A DNA stretch of 31,468 nucleotides from a virus, in IMG/VR virus record IMGVR_UViG_3300021197_001518, positions 1-31,468 of that record; one strand, 5' to 3'. The notes beneath the pieces were generated by a model that worked only from the letters and a program-made list of their open reading frames with translations, did no database searches and was not told the origin of the DNA. Shown here one piece after another: positions 15,679-23,804 of the stretch. The position numbers and the translations under genes were made by a program. Numbering within the stretch: the stretch's first letter is position 1; each line of letters begins with the position of its first letter.

Positions 15679-16020
15679 ATGCCTTTTAGTAGATTATCTA
15701 ACAGAAATATATTTAGAAATGAAGATCTTTTATACGATGAGAAGTTTAAGGTCAAAAATTTGTCTGGAATAACACAATATAATACAGATACACTTACTTT
15801 TCCGTCGCGTCAAAAAACGTCACGGATGGCCTATGACACTAAGCTTTGGAAAACGGGTGATCGATTATACAAAATCGCTTTTGAAGTGTATGGTGACTCA
15901 AGATATTGGTGGGTAATTGCTCAATTTAATAAGAAGCCAACAGAACATCATTTCAAGGTAGGTGATACTTATTATATCCCGTTAAATCTCGAAGATGCTT
16001 TAAACTCCTTTGGATATTAA
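15679..16020 (+). CDS. LysM-like baseplate wedge protein (gp53-like)
   Basis: The 113-residue product carries a LysM-type or gp53-type segment from about residue 60: 'DRLYKIAFEVYGDSRYWWV' then 'IAQFNKKPTE' and 'VGDTYYIPL'. The 'YGD..YWWVIA..N' core is diagnostic of small baseplate proteins between tape measure and hub in contractile-tail phages. LysM folds bind peptidoglycan, and in T4 gp53 helps close the wedge ring around the hub. GGAGAA gives a good ribosome site. Assignment is well supported by motif and order. Confidence 0.82.
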   Translation: MPFSRLSNRNIFRNEDLLYDEKFKVKNLSGITQYNTDTLTFPSRQKTSRMAYDTKLWKTGDRLYKIAFEVYGDSRYWWVIAQFNKKPTEHHFKVGDTYYIPLNLEDALNSFGY

Positions 16021-16042
16021 TATTTAATAAAAAGTAGGAAAA

Positions 16043-19000
16043 ATGTCCGTACAAATACCAGAACTAATAATGACCCTAATAAATTCCGGATTGGGTACCA
16101 CGCTCGTCGGCTGGAACTACGCTCTATATGATGCAGTGCAGAGCGTAGACCTTTTGAAAAAACAATTTGGAGAAGATGGTTTAACGCAAGACCAGCTATC
16201 GCCATGGTACGAAGCCTCTATAAAGGATAATTTTTTAAACATATACGATGATTTTGGTAAAGATAGAACAGATCTGTTGGATACGGAATCATATACGGTC
16301 ACTCGAACGGATGAGTCGGGTGCTAGGGTCACAGAGACTTTTATCCGGGATAAGTATCCGCTTGTAAAAAGTTACAAATCCTTGGTTGAAAAAGAATTTG
16401 GAGGCGCATTTTATGGAGAGGTCAGCGAATTCAACAGCATATTTTTGAATCCCAATAATTCGCAGAATGAAAAAGCACTAACCACTAATCTAAATAACAG
16501 TATTAGGCTCAATTTCACACCCTCTCTATCAGAAGCTGGAACGATTTTCAGAGACAGGATTGTCTACGACTCTAACGATGCAGTCGAGAGAGGGCTTAAG
16601 GGTGCGACTTACTTGGACGTACTCAAAGCATATTCTCTTTATCTTTCTTTAAAGAATTACTCCGTAGTGGAAGAGAAAATAAAAACCACTACGACCACCA
16701 GCGGCGAAAAACTAGAGGATGACAATCTTCGAAGACAAATTTTTAGATACCTCAATGATTTAGAGAAGAGGGGGACACTGGCCCAAAGAGAATTAGGTAA
16801 TTTTATTAACGACGTTGCAGATGCACAGTCTGCAATTAATGCCTCCAAGTTTGACAAGCAAAGATATTTAATAGAAAACATTGAAACTATACAAGAATTA
16901 TCGAAAGAAAGATTCAAGCATCAGCTATCGACTGCTGACATAAATTTTTTAGATGGGGAATTCGGCCAGCTTTTAGGAATAGAACAGACAAGAATACTAA
17001 AATTTACTAATAGTTCTAAAAACGCTGTTAATAGAATCGTAGGTGCCTCCCGCGCAACAGAGATGTTCCGGCTCCCAACAGTGCAGCTCTCCAAGTTGGT
17101 GCCCGAGATCAAACTATTTAAAGTGATTTATGATAAAAACCTCCAAAAAGAAAAAGAGGTGGAGATACGCTTTCCAACAAAATTTGTAGGAGCAGAAAGA
17201 ATAGATGTCGATGGACAATTATCAGATAACTCAAATTACAAAAAACCTTCCTTGAAGGATCCCTATGATTTTTTAGGCACCAAGACCGGTTATGGCATAA
17301 AGAGTTTTTCTTGGGAATACAAGGGATCTGATCCGTTCTCAGTAGATCGAGATATAGAGGCCACCCTTGAGTTATACTTTCAAGACTTTTCAGAGTTTAC
17401 GAGAGATAGGCCAGAGGGATACAGATATGTAGATTTATTATTACCCGCAGATGAAGAAAAGGCCCCGCTTGATAAAGTCTTCAATCAGGGGGTGAGAGTT
17501 AAGGCTGGATGGGCCGTACCCCAGTCATTGGAAATCGAAAGCGATGGCGACGCTATCGATCTCGATGCATACGAAACTAACCAGAAAAAAATAAATGCCA
17601 TTAAAGCATCACAAGTAAATCTTGTCTTGGACATGGTAGATTATAATATATCTTTTGAAAATAACGGTAACGGTGCTTCTACTATTGCAATCAACTACAG
17701 AGCCAGAACAGAAGCTTTGGGTAAGAACCGCTTGGTTAATGTAATCGGGGCCACCAGAGAAGAGGCTGCAACAACGCAGTATTTGGAAGATAAGATTAGC
17801 ACGTCCAAAGATCCGGAAGAAAAGGAAGAATTAAGAAAAAGACAGCAAGACTTGTTTGAGAGAATTAGATCACTATCTTCCAAAAGATTTATAGAGAAAT
17901 TAATGGACAACAGAAGCATATATTGGAGAAAGCTCAATTTGCCGGAAACAATGGCATCTGCATTAGGTGAAAAAAAGGGAAAGGAATATTTTCTTATTGT
18001 GCGCCCAGAACAGACTTGGAAAAAAAAATATATTGACGGACTTAAATTATCTTTGGATCAGTTAAACCCAGTAGGGGCCGGCGGAGTCGGTCCAGTTGCC
18101 CCAGTTAACGTACAGGACTTAGAGCTTTTCACCATGGTCAACGACGATAGTCAAATAGTTAATCCTACAAAGATTATGTATACATTTTTAGGAGATATTT
18201 TACAAGTAGCTTTGGAAAATGCCGTGGAGTCGGGAAGTTATCTCGGAGCACCAAAGAGTGCACTAGAAGATCTCAAACTAGCGTTGTTAGACTTTAGAGT
18301 AGGGGAAGAGACATACAATTTAGCTGACCTACCAATAGAAATGAACGTGTTTTTGGAGTTCCTACACAATTCTATCGGCAAAAGAAACGAGCATACAAAA
18401 TCATTTATCAATTTTACAAATGAGTTGTTATCAGAAATACTGATTAACAGGGTGGATAGCTATTTGAATCTAAAAGATGCTACCTCGAGATCTTTTAAGA
18501 TTGGTTACGCAGAAATGAATAAAGAACTGCTAGGAAATTTTGCAAAATCATATGATTTAGATAGAAGATCAGATGTTGATACAATCAATAAGCTAGATAA
18601 GCAAGACAATCTTTTTGTGTATAGTGACTCACCAGATCCTTCATCATACAAAATAACAAACTACGAAGATTCAAAAGAAAATGATGAAAAGAATGGTTTA
18701 CATCACTTTTCTCTGGGCTCTACAAAGGGAATAGTTAAAAATATCTCTTTTGACAGGATAGACATTGAGTATATCAGAGAGCAAAGACTGACAGTAAATC
18801 CAGAGGATCCATATGCTCTATTGAGCAACGTGTTTAATGTGAATGTTTCCATGTTTGGGAATAACTTTTTCAGACCGGGGAGTTATATCTATGTGGACCC
18901 AAAGATTATGGGAAATCTAGGCAACCCTTGGCAAGTTGGTACCATAGCAAACCGTATGGGCTTGGGTGGATACCACATCGTGACGGGTGTTACCAATAAA

Positions 19001-19102
19001 ATAAATTTGAACGCTTTTGAAACGTCGATCGATGCTGTGTTTGAGACTTCTGGTGATGGAGTCTTTTCTTTGACATCAGAAAAAGAAGATGGGGGAAACT
19101 GA
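16043..19102 (+). CDS. Large baseplate hub-type structural protein
   Basis: A 1019-residue protein, likely the central baseplate hub. The N-terminal 350 residues are mostly helical and charged. The middle contains 'LSKLVPEIKLFKVIYDKN' and 'GIKSFSWEYKGSDPFSVD', then strand-rich sequence with 'LELYFQDFSEFTRDRPEGY'. The C-terminal 150 residues include 'MFGNNFFRPGSYIYVDPK' and 'GLGGYHIVTGVTNKI', the pattern of hub proteins whose beta-barrels continue the tail tube. It follows the LysM-like gene, as the hub does in related phages. It is much longer than T4 gp27 (391), so extra domains are fused. No lysozyme signature was seen. A TAGGAAAA ribosome site precedes the ATG. Confidence 0.7.
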   Translation: MSVQIPELIMTLINSGLGTTLVGWNYALYDAVQSVDLLKKQFGEDGLTQDQLSPWYEASIKDNFLNIYDDFGKDRTDLLDTESYTVTRTDESGARVTETFIRDKYPLVKSYKSLVEKEFGGAFYGEVSEFNSIFLNPNNSQNEKALTTNLNNSIRLNFTPSLSEAGTIFRDRIVYDSNDAVERGLKGATYLDVLKAYSLYLSLKNYSVVEEKIKTTTTTSGEKLEDDNLRRQIFRYLNDLEKRGTLAQRELGNFINDVADAQSAINASKFDKQRYLIENIETIQELSKERFKHQLSTADINFLDGEFGQLLGIEQTRILKFTNSSKNAVNRIVGASRATEMFRLPTVQLSKLVPEIKLFKVIYDKNLQKEKEVEIRFPTKFVGAERIDVDGQLSDNSNYKKPSLKDPYDFLGTKTGYGIKSFSWEYKGSDPFSVDRDIEATLELYFQDFSEFTRDRPEGYRYVDLLLPADEEKAPLDKVFNQGVRVKAGWAVPQSLEIESDGDAIDLDAYETNQKKINAIKASQVNLVLDMVDYNISFENNGNGASTIAINYRARTEALGKNRLVNVIGATREEAATTQYLEDKISTSKDPEEKEELRKRQQDLFERIRSLSSKRFIEKLMDNRSIYWRKLNLPETMASALGEKKGKEYFLIVRPEQTWKKKYIDGLKLSLDQLNPVGAGGVGPVAPVNVQDLELFTMVNDDSQIVNPTKIMYTFLGDILQVALENAVESGSYLGAPKSALEDLKLALLDFRVGEETYNLADLPIEMNVFLEFLHNSIGKRNEHTKSFINFTNELLSEILINRVDSYLNLKDATSRSFKIGYAEMNKELLGNFAKSYDLDRRSDVDTINKLDKQDNLFVYSDSPDPSSYKITNYEDSKENDEKNGLHHFSLGSTKGIVKNISFDRIDIEYIREQRLTVNPEDPYALLSNVFNVNVSMFGNNFFRPGSYIYVDPKIMGNLGNPWQVGTIANRMGLGGYHIVTGVTNKINLNAFETSIDAVFETSGDGVFSLTSEKEDGGN

Positions 19103-19103
19103 T

Positions 19104-20315
19104 ATGACTGACCTGAACCTTAACAACCAAACGTCTGTAGAAGAAACCTTTATTAAAAGACTGTTATACGATTTGCTGGCTTTCAATACACTAGAAGGAG
19201 CCAGCCTAGACAACCCAGCTGGTATCAAGGACTATTGGAAACTAGAAAATCTATTATTTGGAAAGGTAAAGCCCTCATTAGAGGTGATGCAACCACTCAA
19301 TACTTCTCTCGTTTCTATCCCCAACCAAGATAAGACTTACTTTACTTTCCCGGAAATTTCTGATAAATTTATATCTTTTCAAAATTCTTTTAGAATACCA
19401 TCTCAGTCCGGCAGGCTTTCAGAAGATATTTACTTAAACTCTCCAGAGATATACAGGGCCTTTGTTGATTCGGAATCCTCATATAACGAGGCTATGACAC
19501 TAATTTTAAGCAAATATAATGGAATTATTCTACAAAACTCGAAAGCAGAACAAGTAAAGAATATTAAAGATTACGCTGGATTATTTTTTAATTTTATCTT
19601 AGGCTCCAACATGTCTGAGAAGATAACTAAGACTTCTTTCATTTTGTCTAGTAAGGTATCTGCTATAAATTCTGGACTGTGTATCGAGATAGCTGACCTA
19701 GATCCGTCTAACAATGGTGATAAACAGTCATTTATTCAAGGAAGCAACTTCGAATTTTATCGACAAACAGCCGTAAACAATGGGTTTGTTATCGACAAGA
19801 ATATTCCGTGGAGAATAAACTTCGATTTGTCATCCCCAGTTACTCCTGATAGAGATTACTTTTTAGATAGAAACTTTTCAGAGACACGTCAAGGGGACTT
19901 GGATGCATTAATATCTCTTGTTGTGGTTGGGTACAATTCTCTTGTAAGGCAGAAAAACTATTATATGGAAGGCCGATGCAAGTACGCAAGATTTCCTATT
20001 GACAAGGAAGTAGTACTCAGGGATGTATTATCTACCAGCTATTGGATAAAAAGGTATTGTCAAATCAGGAACTGGGAATCTGGAAACATATATACGACTT
20101 CTGAAATTGAAAAGATGGCTCAAATCGCTATTGACCTTGACGATACTTTACTATCTTATGTTAGTTCTAAATTTAGAATCCCTTATTTATTTGAGGGATC
20201 CACTGTTTATCGAGATCTCAAGAAATATTATTTAGAAAAAAACAACATTTCACTTGACAATTTCTCTGAACATGTTAAAATAATAGTAAAGAATTCGATA
20301 AACAAAATATATTGA
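19104..20315 (+). CDS. Unknown protein at the end of the structural block
   Basis: I do not recognise this 403-residue protein. I chose the ATG at 19104 over the one at 19089 because GGGGGAA (19091-19097) is correctly placed for it and it starts 1 nt after the hub stop. Visible features are a helical N-terminus, 'IKDYAGLFFNFILGSNM' in the middle, 'VDSESSYNEAMTLILSKY' and a tyrosine-rich C-terminal half ('TSYWIKRYCQIRNWESG'). There is no signal peptide, Walker motif or clear repeat. The place after the hub suggests a virion protein. The last part of the gene also holds a sigma-70 promoter for the polymerase. Confidence 0.65.
   Translation: MTDLNLNNQTSVEETFIKRLLYDLLAFNTLEGASLDNPAGIKDYWKLENLLFGKVKPSLEVMQPLNTSLVSIPNQDKTYFTFPEISDKFISFQNSFRIPSQSGRLSEDIYLNSPEIYRAFVDSESSYNEAMTLILSKYNGIILQNSKAEQVKNIKDYAGLFFNFILGSNMSEKITKTSFILSSKVSAINSGLCIEIADLDPSNNGDKQSFIQGSNFEFYRQTAVNNGFVIDKNIPWRINFDLSSPVTPDRDYFLDRNFSETRQGDLDALISLVVVGYNSLVRQKNYYMEGRCKYARFPIDKEVVLRDVLSTSYWIKRYCQIRNWESGNIYTTSEIEKMAQIAIDLDDTLLSYVSSKFRIPYLFEGSTVYRDLKKYYLEKNNISLDNFSEHVKIIVKNSINKIY
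20254..20281 (+). promoter_or_regulatory. Sigma-70 promoter upstream of the DNA polymerase gene
   Basis: TTGACA (20254-20259), a 16-nt spacer ending in TGT and TAAAAT (20276-20281) match the consensus 11 of 12 with an extended -10 element. The predicted start lies about 35 nt before the polymerase TTG. It marks the change from structural to replication genes, as expected for an early or middle host-read promoter. A weaker copy with the same spacing is at 20725-20752 inside the polymerase gene. Confidence 0.65.
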
Positions 20316-20322
20316 GGCTTGC

Positions 20323-21507
20323 TTGTTGTTCCAAACACTCGACGATAAAAAAGAATGTGTCGGCATATATCATGCTGGAGAACTTTCCTTCAAAGATGGA
20401 CTTCCAAAAGATCTAGAAAAGACATGGGCCTATTCAGCTTTTCTGCAAGATCGAGATATTGAATATGCTAAGATTTATTGTGGGGGAAATACACTCGATA
20501 AAGCATGTCCGGAGGCCCTGAGAGGCCGCTGGGAAGCAGTATCAAATAAACTTAAAGCTTTTATCAAGTCTTTTGGTACATCGCGTGTATCGCTAAATGA
20601 GAGCTGTTTTTTCGATTTAGTTCCTCAAAAGTTTCTTTTAGAGTATTGCTATACAAAAGATCTTATTTGTCAACACGTTTTCGAAACATACCAAAAGCCA
20701 GACAACTACGATTACCTTCTGGAATTGACAAAAATTATTGAAGAAATAAAATATAATAGATTGAATTTAAATGTGAAAAACCTATCACTGTATCGAGCAA
20801 AGCATCGAAAGTTTTTAAAGAAATTAAAAACTCTACAGCCCTATTGTAAGTTTAATATCTGGGGAACCAAGACAGGCCGACTTACGACAATCGCAAAGAG
20901 TTTTCCTATACTGACCATGGATAAGGAATTCAGGAGTATCATAGAGCCAAAGAATGATTATTTTGTGGAATTGGACTTCAATGCAGCAGAGCTAAGAACA
21001 TTGCTTTCCCTACAAGGCCGAGATCAGCCGCCTGAAGATATGCATGAGTGGAACATTAAAAACGTCTTCAAGGGAGATCTCACTAGAGCAGAGGCTAAAA
21101 AGAGAATATTTGCTTGGTTATATAATCCAGAAAGTCACGATCCTTTGTGCGAACACGCTTATGGGAGAGAGTCAGTGACACAAAAGTACTTCACACAGGG
21201 TCAGGTGACAACCTTTTGGGGCAAAATCATTCCATCAGAGAAGAGAACAGCACTAAATTATATTATTCAGTCAACTTGTGCTGAAAATGTACTGAGACAA
21301 ATGATAAAGCTAGCTAATTACTTAGAGGGGTGTAAATCGTATGTTGCTTTTCCGATCCATGATTCTGTTGTATTGGACTTTTCAATCGAGGACAAAGAAA
21401 GACTCGGAGAAGTCATAAACATTTTTGCAAATACAGAGCTTGGAAAATTCAAGGTAAATGTAAGTGTCGGAACAAACTTCGGCAATCTTCAAAAGCTGGA
21501 GGTTTAG
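20323..21507 (+). CDS. polA: Minimal family A DNA polymerase, polymerase domain only
   Basis: The gene starts at TTG, with TGAGG overlapping the previous stop. The 394-residue protein has the ordered motifs of family A polymerases: 'GTKTGRLTT' (TGR at 184-186); motif A 'ELDFNAAELRTL' with catalytic D218; a shortened fingers region with motif B 'RAEAKKRIFAWLY' (R255, K259, F263, Y267); 'ALNYIIQSTCAENVLRQM'; and motif C 'FPIHDSVVLDF' with H346 and D347. The usual HDE is HDS here, so one carboxylate is missing. There is no 3'-5' exonuclease domain. The length is well below that of E. coli Pol I (928) or T7 gp5 (704), so proofreading must come from another protein or be absent. It is the likely replicative polymerase, given gp32, helicase and RecA nearby. 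It ends with no gap before the tubulin-like gene. Confidence 0.9.
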   Translation: MLFQTLDDKKECVGIYHAGELSFKDGLPKDLEKTWAYSAFLQDRDIEYAKIYCGGNTLDKACPEALRGRWEAVSNKLKAFIKSFGTSRVSLNESCFFDLVPQKFLLEYCYTKDLICQHVFETYQKPDNYDYLLELTKIIEEIKYNRLNLNVKNLSLYRAKHRKFLKKLKTLQPYCKFNIWGTKTGRLTTIAKSFPILTMDKEFRSIIEPKNDYFVELDFNAAELRTLLSLQGRDQPPEDMHEWNIKNVFKGDLTRAEAKKRIFAWLYNPESHDPLCEHAYGRESVTQKYFTQGQVTTFWGKIIPSEKRTALNYIIQSTCAENVLRQMIKLANYLEGCKSYVAFPIHDSVVLDFSIEDKERLGEVINIFANTELGKFKVNVSVGTNFGNLQKLEV

Positions 21508-22335
21508 ATGAACGTTATTGGTCTTGGTAATGCTGGGTGCAATATTGCAGATTCGTTTGCGCAGTATCCACAATATAAAATATTTAAAATAAATGTTGAC
21601 ATGGAGGGAAAAGACTGTTATAATATACCTATACTTGAGACAGCGGAAGAGTACGAATCTTATGATTATCCAAAAATACGATCATTCTTTAAAGGAGTTA
21701 AGGGCGAAACCCTCTTTATCATCGGCGGATCTGGTAAAATCTCCTGCGGCTCTCTTAAAATACTCGAAAACATTAAAAGACTTCCAGTTTCCATCCTATA
21801 CATTCAACCAGATTTAGATATGCTAGACGACACACAAAAAAGCCAAGAAAAACTTGTACGAAACGTCATTCAAGAATATGCCCGTTCGGGTATTTTTGAG
21901 AAAGTTTGTTTGATCTCGAATAACTCTTTAGATAAGATCCTCGGTGGTGCACCCGTTATTGGATACTTCGATGCCTTAAACGAACTTCTAGTACCTTCTT
22001 TACACATGGTGAACTTCTTTTCTAAAAACAAGGCTGTATCTGGTGCAATACCAAAAGCAAAGAACACACACCGAATTTATACAGTTGGAATCTTCGATAC
22101 TCAAAAAAATGAAGAAAAAATGTTTTTTCCCCTTGACAACAGCAGAAATAAATGTTATATTTATGGTGTAAGCGAAGAAAAGTTAAAGACCGACAAAAAA
22201 CTAATGAATAAGATCAAAAAACAAATTGAGTCAAAAAAAGAAGAGAATCTTGATATCTCATACGCAATTTATCCAACAGACTACGAATACGACGTAGGCT
22301 ATGTTGTAGAAAGAACTCCTGTTATTCAAAACTAA
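21508..22335 (+). CDS. Divergent tubulin/FtsZ-superfamily protein
   Basis: The 275-residue protein begins 'MNVIGLGNAGCNIADSF', matching the first nucleotide loop of FtsZ ('GVGGxGxNAV'), followed by 'INVD' where FtsZ has 'NTD'. 'TLFIIGGSGKISCGSLKIL' (loop at about 73-81) sits where FtsZ has 'FIAAGMGGGTGTGA', and 'LPVSILYIQPDLDML' where FtsZ has 'TVAVVTKPF'. 'VCLISNNSLDKILGGAPV' and 'IGYFDALNELLVPSLHMV' then match 'ITIPNDKLL' and 'DAFxxANDVLxxxVxGI'. A C-terminal domain follows ('YIYGVSEEKL', ending in strands). The glycine loop is degraded and no catalytic Asp of the T7 loop is visible, so GTP binding or hydrolysis may be lost or changed. PhuZ and TubZ are known phage/plasmid tubulins. It is co-transcribed with the polymerase. 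Fold inference is good, function is unknown. Confidence 0.65.
   Translation: MNVIGLGNAGCNIADSFAQYPQYKIFKINVDMEGKDCYNIPILETAEEYESYDYPKIRSFFKGVKGETLFIIGGSGKISCGSLKILENIKRLPVSILYIQPDLDMLDDTQKSQEKLVRNVIQEYARSGIFEKVCLISNNSLDKILGGAPVIGYFDALNELLVPSLHMVNFFSKNKAVSGAIPKAKNTHRIYTVGIFDTQKNEEKMFFPLDNSRNKCYIYGVSEEKLKTDKKLMNKIKKQIESKKEENLDISYAIYPTDYEYDVGYVVERTPVIQN
21596..21624 (+). promoter_or_regulatory. Perfect sigma-70 promoter inside the tubulin-like gene
   Basis: TTGACA (21596-21601), 17-nt spacer and TATAAT (21619-21624), all consensus, plus TGT immediately before the -10. It lies about 90 nt into the tubulin-like gene and would drive an mRNA for gp32 with a leader of about 800 nt. A chance 12/12 match with ideal spacing and TGn is very unlikely. 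Confidence 0.65.
22133..22161 (+). promoter_or_regulatory. Near-perfect sigma-70 promoter upstream of gp32
   Basis: TTGACA (22133-22138), 17-nt spacer ending TGT and TATATT (22156-22161) match 11 of 12 bases. It lies within the 3' part of the tubulin-like gene and points at the gp32 gene, giving a leader of about 265 nt. High early production of ssDNA-binding protein is consistent with a dedicated strong promoter. Confidence 0.72.
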
Positions 22336-22366
22336 AATTTAATTCACTTTATTAACAACAAACCAG

Positions 22367-22390
22367 CAGAGCGAGAGATTTGTCGCTCTG
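22367..22390 (+). promoter_or_regulatory. Leader hairpin upstream of gp32, possible autoregulatory site
   Basis: CAGAGCGA (22367-22374) pairs perfectly with TCGCTCTG (22383-22390) around an 8-nt loop ending TTTG. No T tract follows, so it is not a terminator. It spans -67 to -44 relative to the gp32 ATG, about where T4 gene 32 mRNA has its autoregulatory pseudoknot. The loop TTTG could pair with CAAA near 22411, and the following leader is A-rich and unstructured. Regulation is inferred by analogy. Confidence 0.5.
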
Positions 22391-22433
22391 ACTATAGCCA
22401 ATACCGGCACAAACAACAAGAGAGGAAAGAAAG

Positions 22434-23204
22434 ATGGCATTAGACATCGCACGAATTCGAGCACGACTCGACAATGTAAAGAACAACGGCAAAGCTGGAG
22501 GATCATTCTGGCGGCCAAAAGATGGAACTCAAACAATCCGAATTGTCCCAACGCAAGATGGCGACCCCTTCAAGGATTACTGGTTCCACTACAATCTAGG
22601 CCCAGATCAACGCGGCGGCCTTCTATGTCCCAAGAAGAACCATGGAGATGATTGTCCAATTTGTGACTTCAAAGACCAGCTTTGGAAAGAATTTAATGAC
22701 ACCCAAGACCAAGACACGATGAAGATGGCAAAAGATTTGTCACCACGTCAACGTTTCTTTTCACCCGTCCTAGTTCGTGGTGAAGAGGCCGAAGGCATTC
22801 GAGTGTGGGGTTACGGCAAAGAGGCTTATACTTCTCTGCTAAACTTGGTCCTTAACCCAGAATACGGAGATATTACCGATGTTGATGCTGGTACTGATCT
22901 GACTTTGACTTATGGGAAGCCACCCGGAGCTAGCTTCCCTAAGACAACCCTCACACCTCGCCGTCGCGCAAGTCAGCTTTGTGACGAAGCTGTCGGCGGT
23001 GATGAAGAGTGTACTCGACTCTTGGATAATATTCCAAGCTTTGACAATCTCTTCCAAGTCAAGAGCGCAGATGATGTTCAACAAGCCTTGGACGGCTTTA
23101 TCGCCTCTCTTGAAGGCGAGACAGAAGGCTCTGTATCAGAACTAGTAGTCAACGAAGGGACACCTGATGTCCTCGCTGCTTTTAACGAGTTGACCGGTAA
23201 CTAA
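22434..23204 (+). CDS. gp32: gp32-like single-stranded DNA-binding protein
   Basis: The 256-residue protein has the gp32 layout: an N-terminal basic cooperativity segment ('IARIRARLDNVKNN'); 'FWRPKDGTQTIRIVPT' opening the OB-fold; a zinc-binding set C65, H70, C74, C77 ('CPKKNHGDDCPIC'); and 'FFSPVLVRGEEAEGIRVWG'. An acidic C-terminus follows that in T4 recruits helicase, polymerase and UvsX. T4 gp32 has 301 residues, so this is slightly short. It coats replication and recombination intermediates. AGAGGAAA gives a good ribosome site, and a hairpin leader and dedicated promoter lie upstream. A terminator ends the unit at 23225. Confidence 0.93.
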   Translation: MALDIARIRARLDNVKNNGKAGGSFWRPKDGTQTIRIVPTQDGDPFKDYWFHYNLGPDQRGGLLCPKKNHGDDCPICDFKDQLWKEFNDTQDQDTMKMAKDLSPRQRFFSPVLVRGEEAEGIRVWGYGKEAYTSLLNLVLNPEYGDITDVDAGTDLTLTYGKPPGASFPKTTLTPRRRASQLCDEAVGGDEECTRLLDNIPSFDNLFQVKSADDVQQALDGFIASLEGETEGSVSELVVNEGTPDVLAAFNELTGN

Positions 23205-23224
23205 GTAGTGTCTCTAACCGCAGG

Positions 23225-23257
23225 GAGGCATGGGTTCATAGATGCCTCATTTTTTTA
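23225..23257 (+). terminator. Rho-independent terminator after gp32
   Basis: GAGGCAT (23225-23231) pairs with ATGCCTC (23242-23248) around a 10-nt loop, followed by A and seven or more T. It lies 20 nt after the gp32 stop and would isolate the gp32 transcript. Confidence 0.88.
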
Positions 23258-23276
23258 TTAATCCCAAGAGGAAAAC

Positions 23277-23780
23277 ATGACAACTGAAAAGACTAAAACA
23301 AATACGCTTACAACAGCAACCGAGGGAGCAGATGCTACCGTCCACTATCGAGGTACTTTGGTGGAGGATGGCAGTGAATTTGACAACTCACATACCCGTG
23401 GAGAGCCGATCACTTTCACTGTTGGGTCCGGACAAATGATTCCGGGATTCAACAACGCAGTGGATGGTATGACAGTGGGAGAAACAAAGACTGTTACTCT
23501 TTCACCTGATCAAGCCTATGGGGATCTAAATCCAGAAGCTAAAACAACTTTTCCCAAATCTGGCTTTCCTGATGGAGTTGACTTGCGGGAAGGCATGGCA
23601 GTGCCTCTGCGAGCACCAAACGGACAAACTCTTATTGGTCGATTGACCGAATTTCAAGAAGACACGGTAACCGTTGACTTGAATCACCCGCTAGCTGGAC
23701 AAGCTCTTCAGTTTGAAATTGAGCTTGTAGAAGTTACAACCACTACCACCACTTCAACCGATGAGGAAATCGCTACCTAA
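23277..23780 (+). CDS. SlyD-like FKBP peptidyl-prolyl isomerase
   Basis: The 167-residue protein contains a full SlyD-type FKBP: 'EGADATVHYRGTLVEDGSEF' then 'DNSHTRGEPITFTVGSGQM' and 'IPGFNNAVDGMTVGETK', an inserted flap domain at about 85-135, and the hallmark 'DLNHPLAGQALQFEIELVEV'. It speeds proline isomerisation and, through the flap, holds unfolded proteins. The metal-binding His-rich tail of E. coli SlyD is absent and replaced by a Thr-rich acidic tail. The first 20 residues are also Thr-rich. AGAGGAAAA precedes the ATG. Near-identical terminator repeats lie on both sides. Bacterial-type FKBPs are uncommon in phages, so acquisition from a host is inferred. Confidence 0.92.
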   Translation: MTTEKTKTNTLTTATEGADATVHYRGTLVEDGSEFDNSHTRGEPITFTVGSGQMIPGFNNAVDGMTVGETKTVTLSPDQAYGDLNPEAKTTFPKSGFPDGVDLREGMAVPLRAPNGQTLIGRLTEFQEDTVTVDLNHPLAGQALQFEIELVEVTTTTTTSTDEEIAT

Positions 23781-23804
23781 TAACATGCGCGTTGTGACCG
23801 CAGG

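Noticed and set aside
20725-20752. TTGACA-N16-TAAAAT inside the polymerase gene as an independent promoter
   Set aside because: It matches in letters but lies in a very AT-rich lysine/isoleucine stretch and lacks TGn; noted only as a weak possibility.
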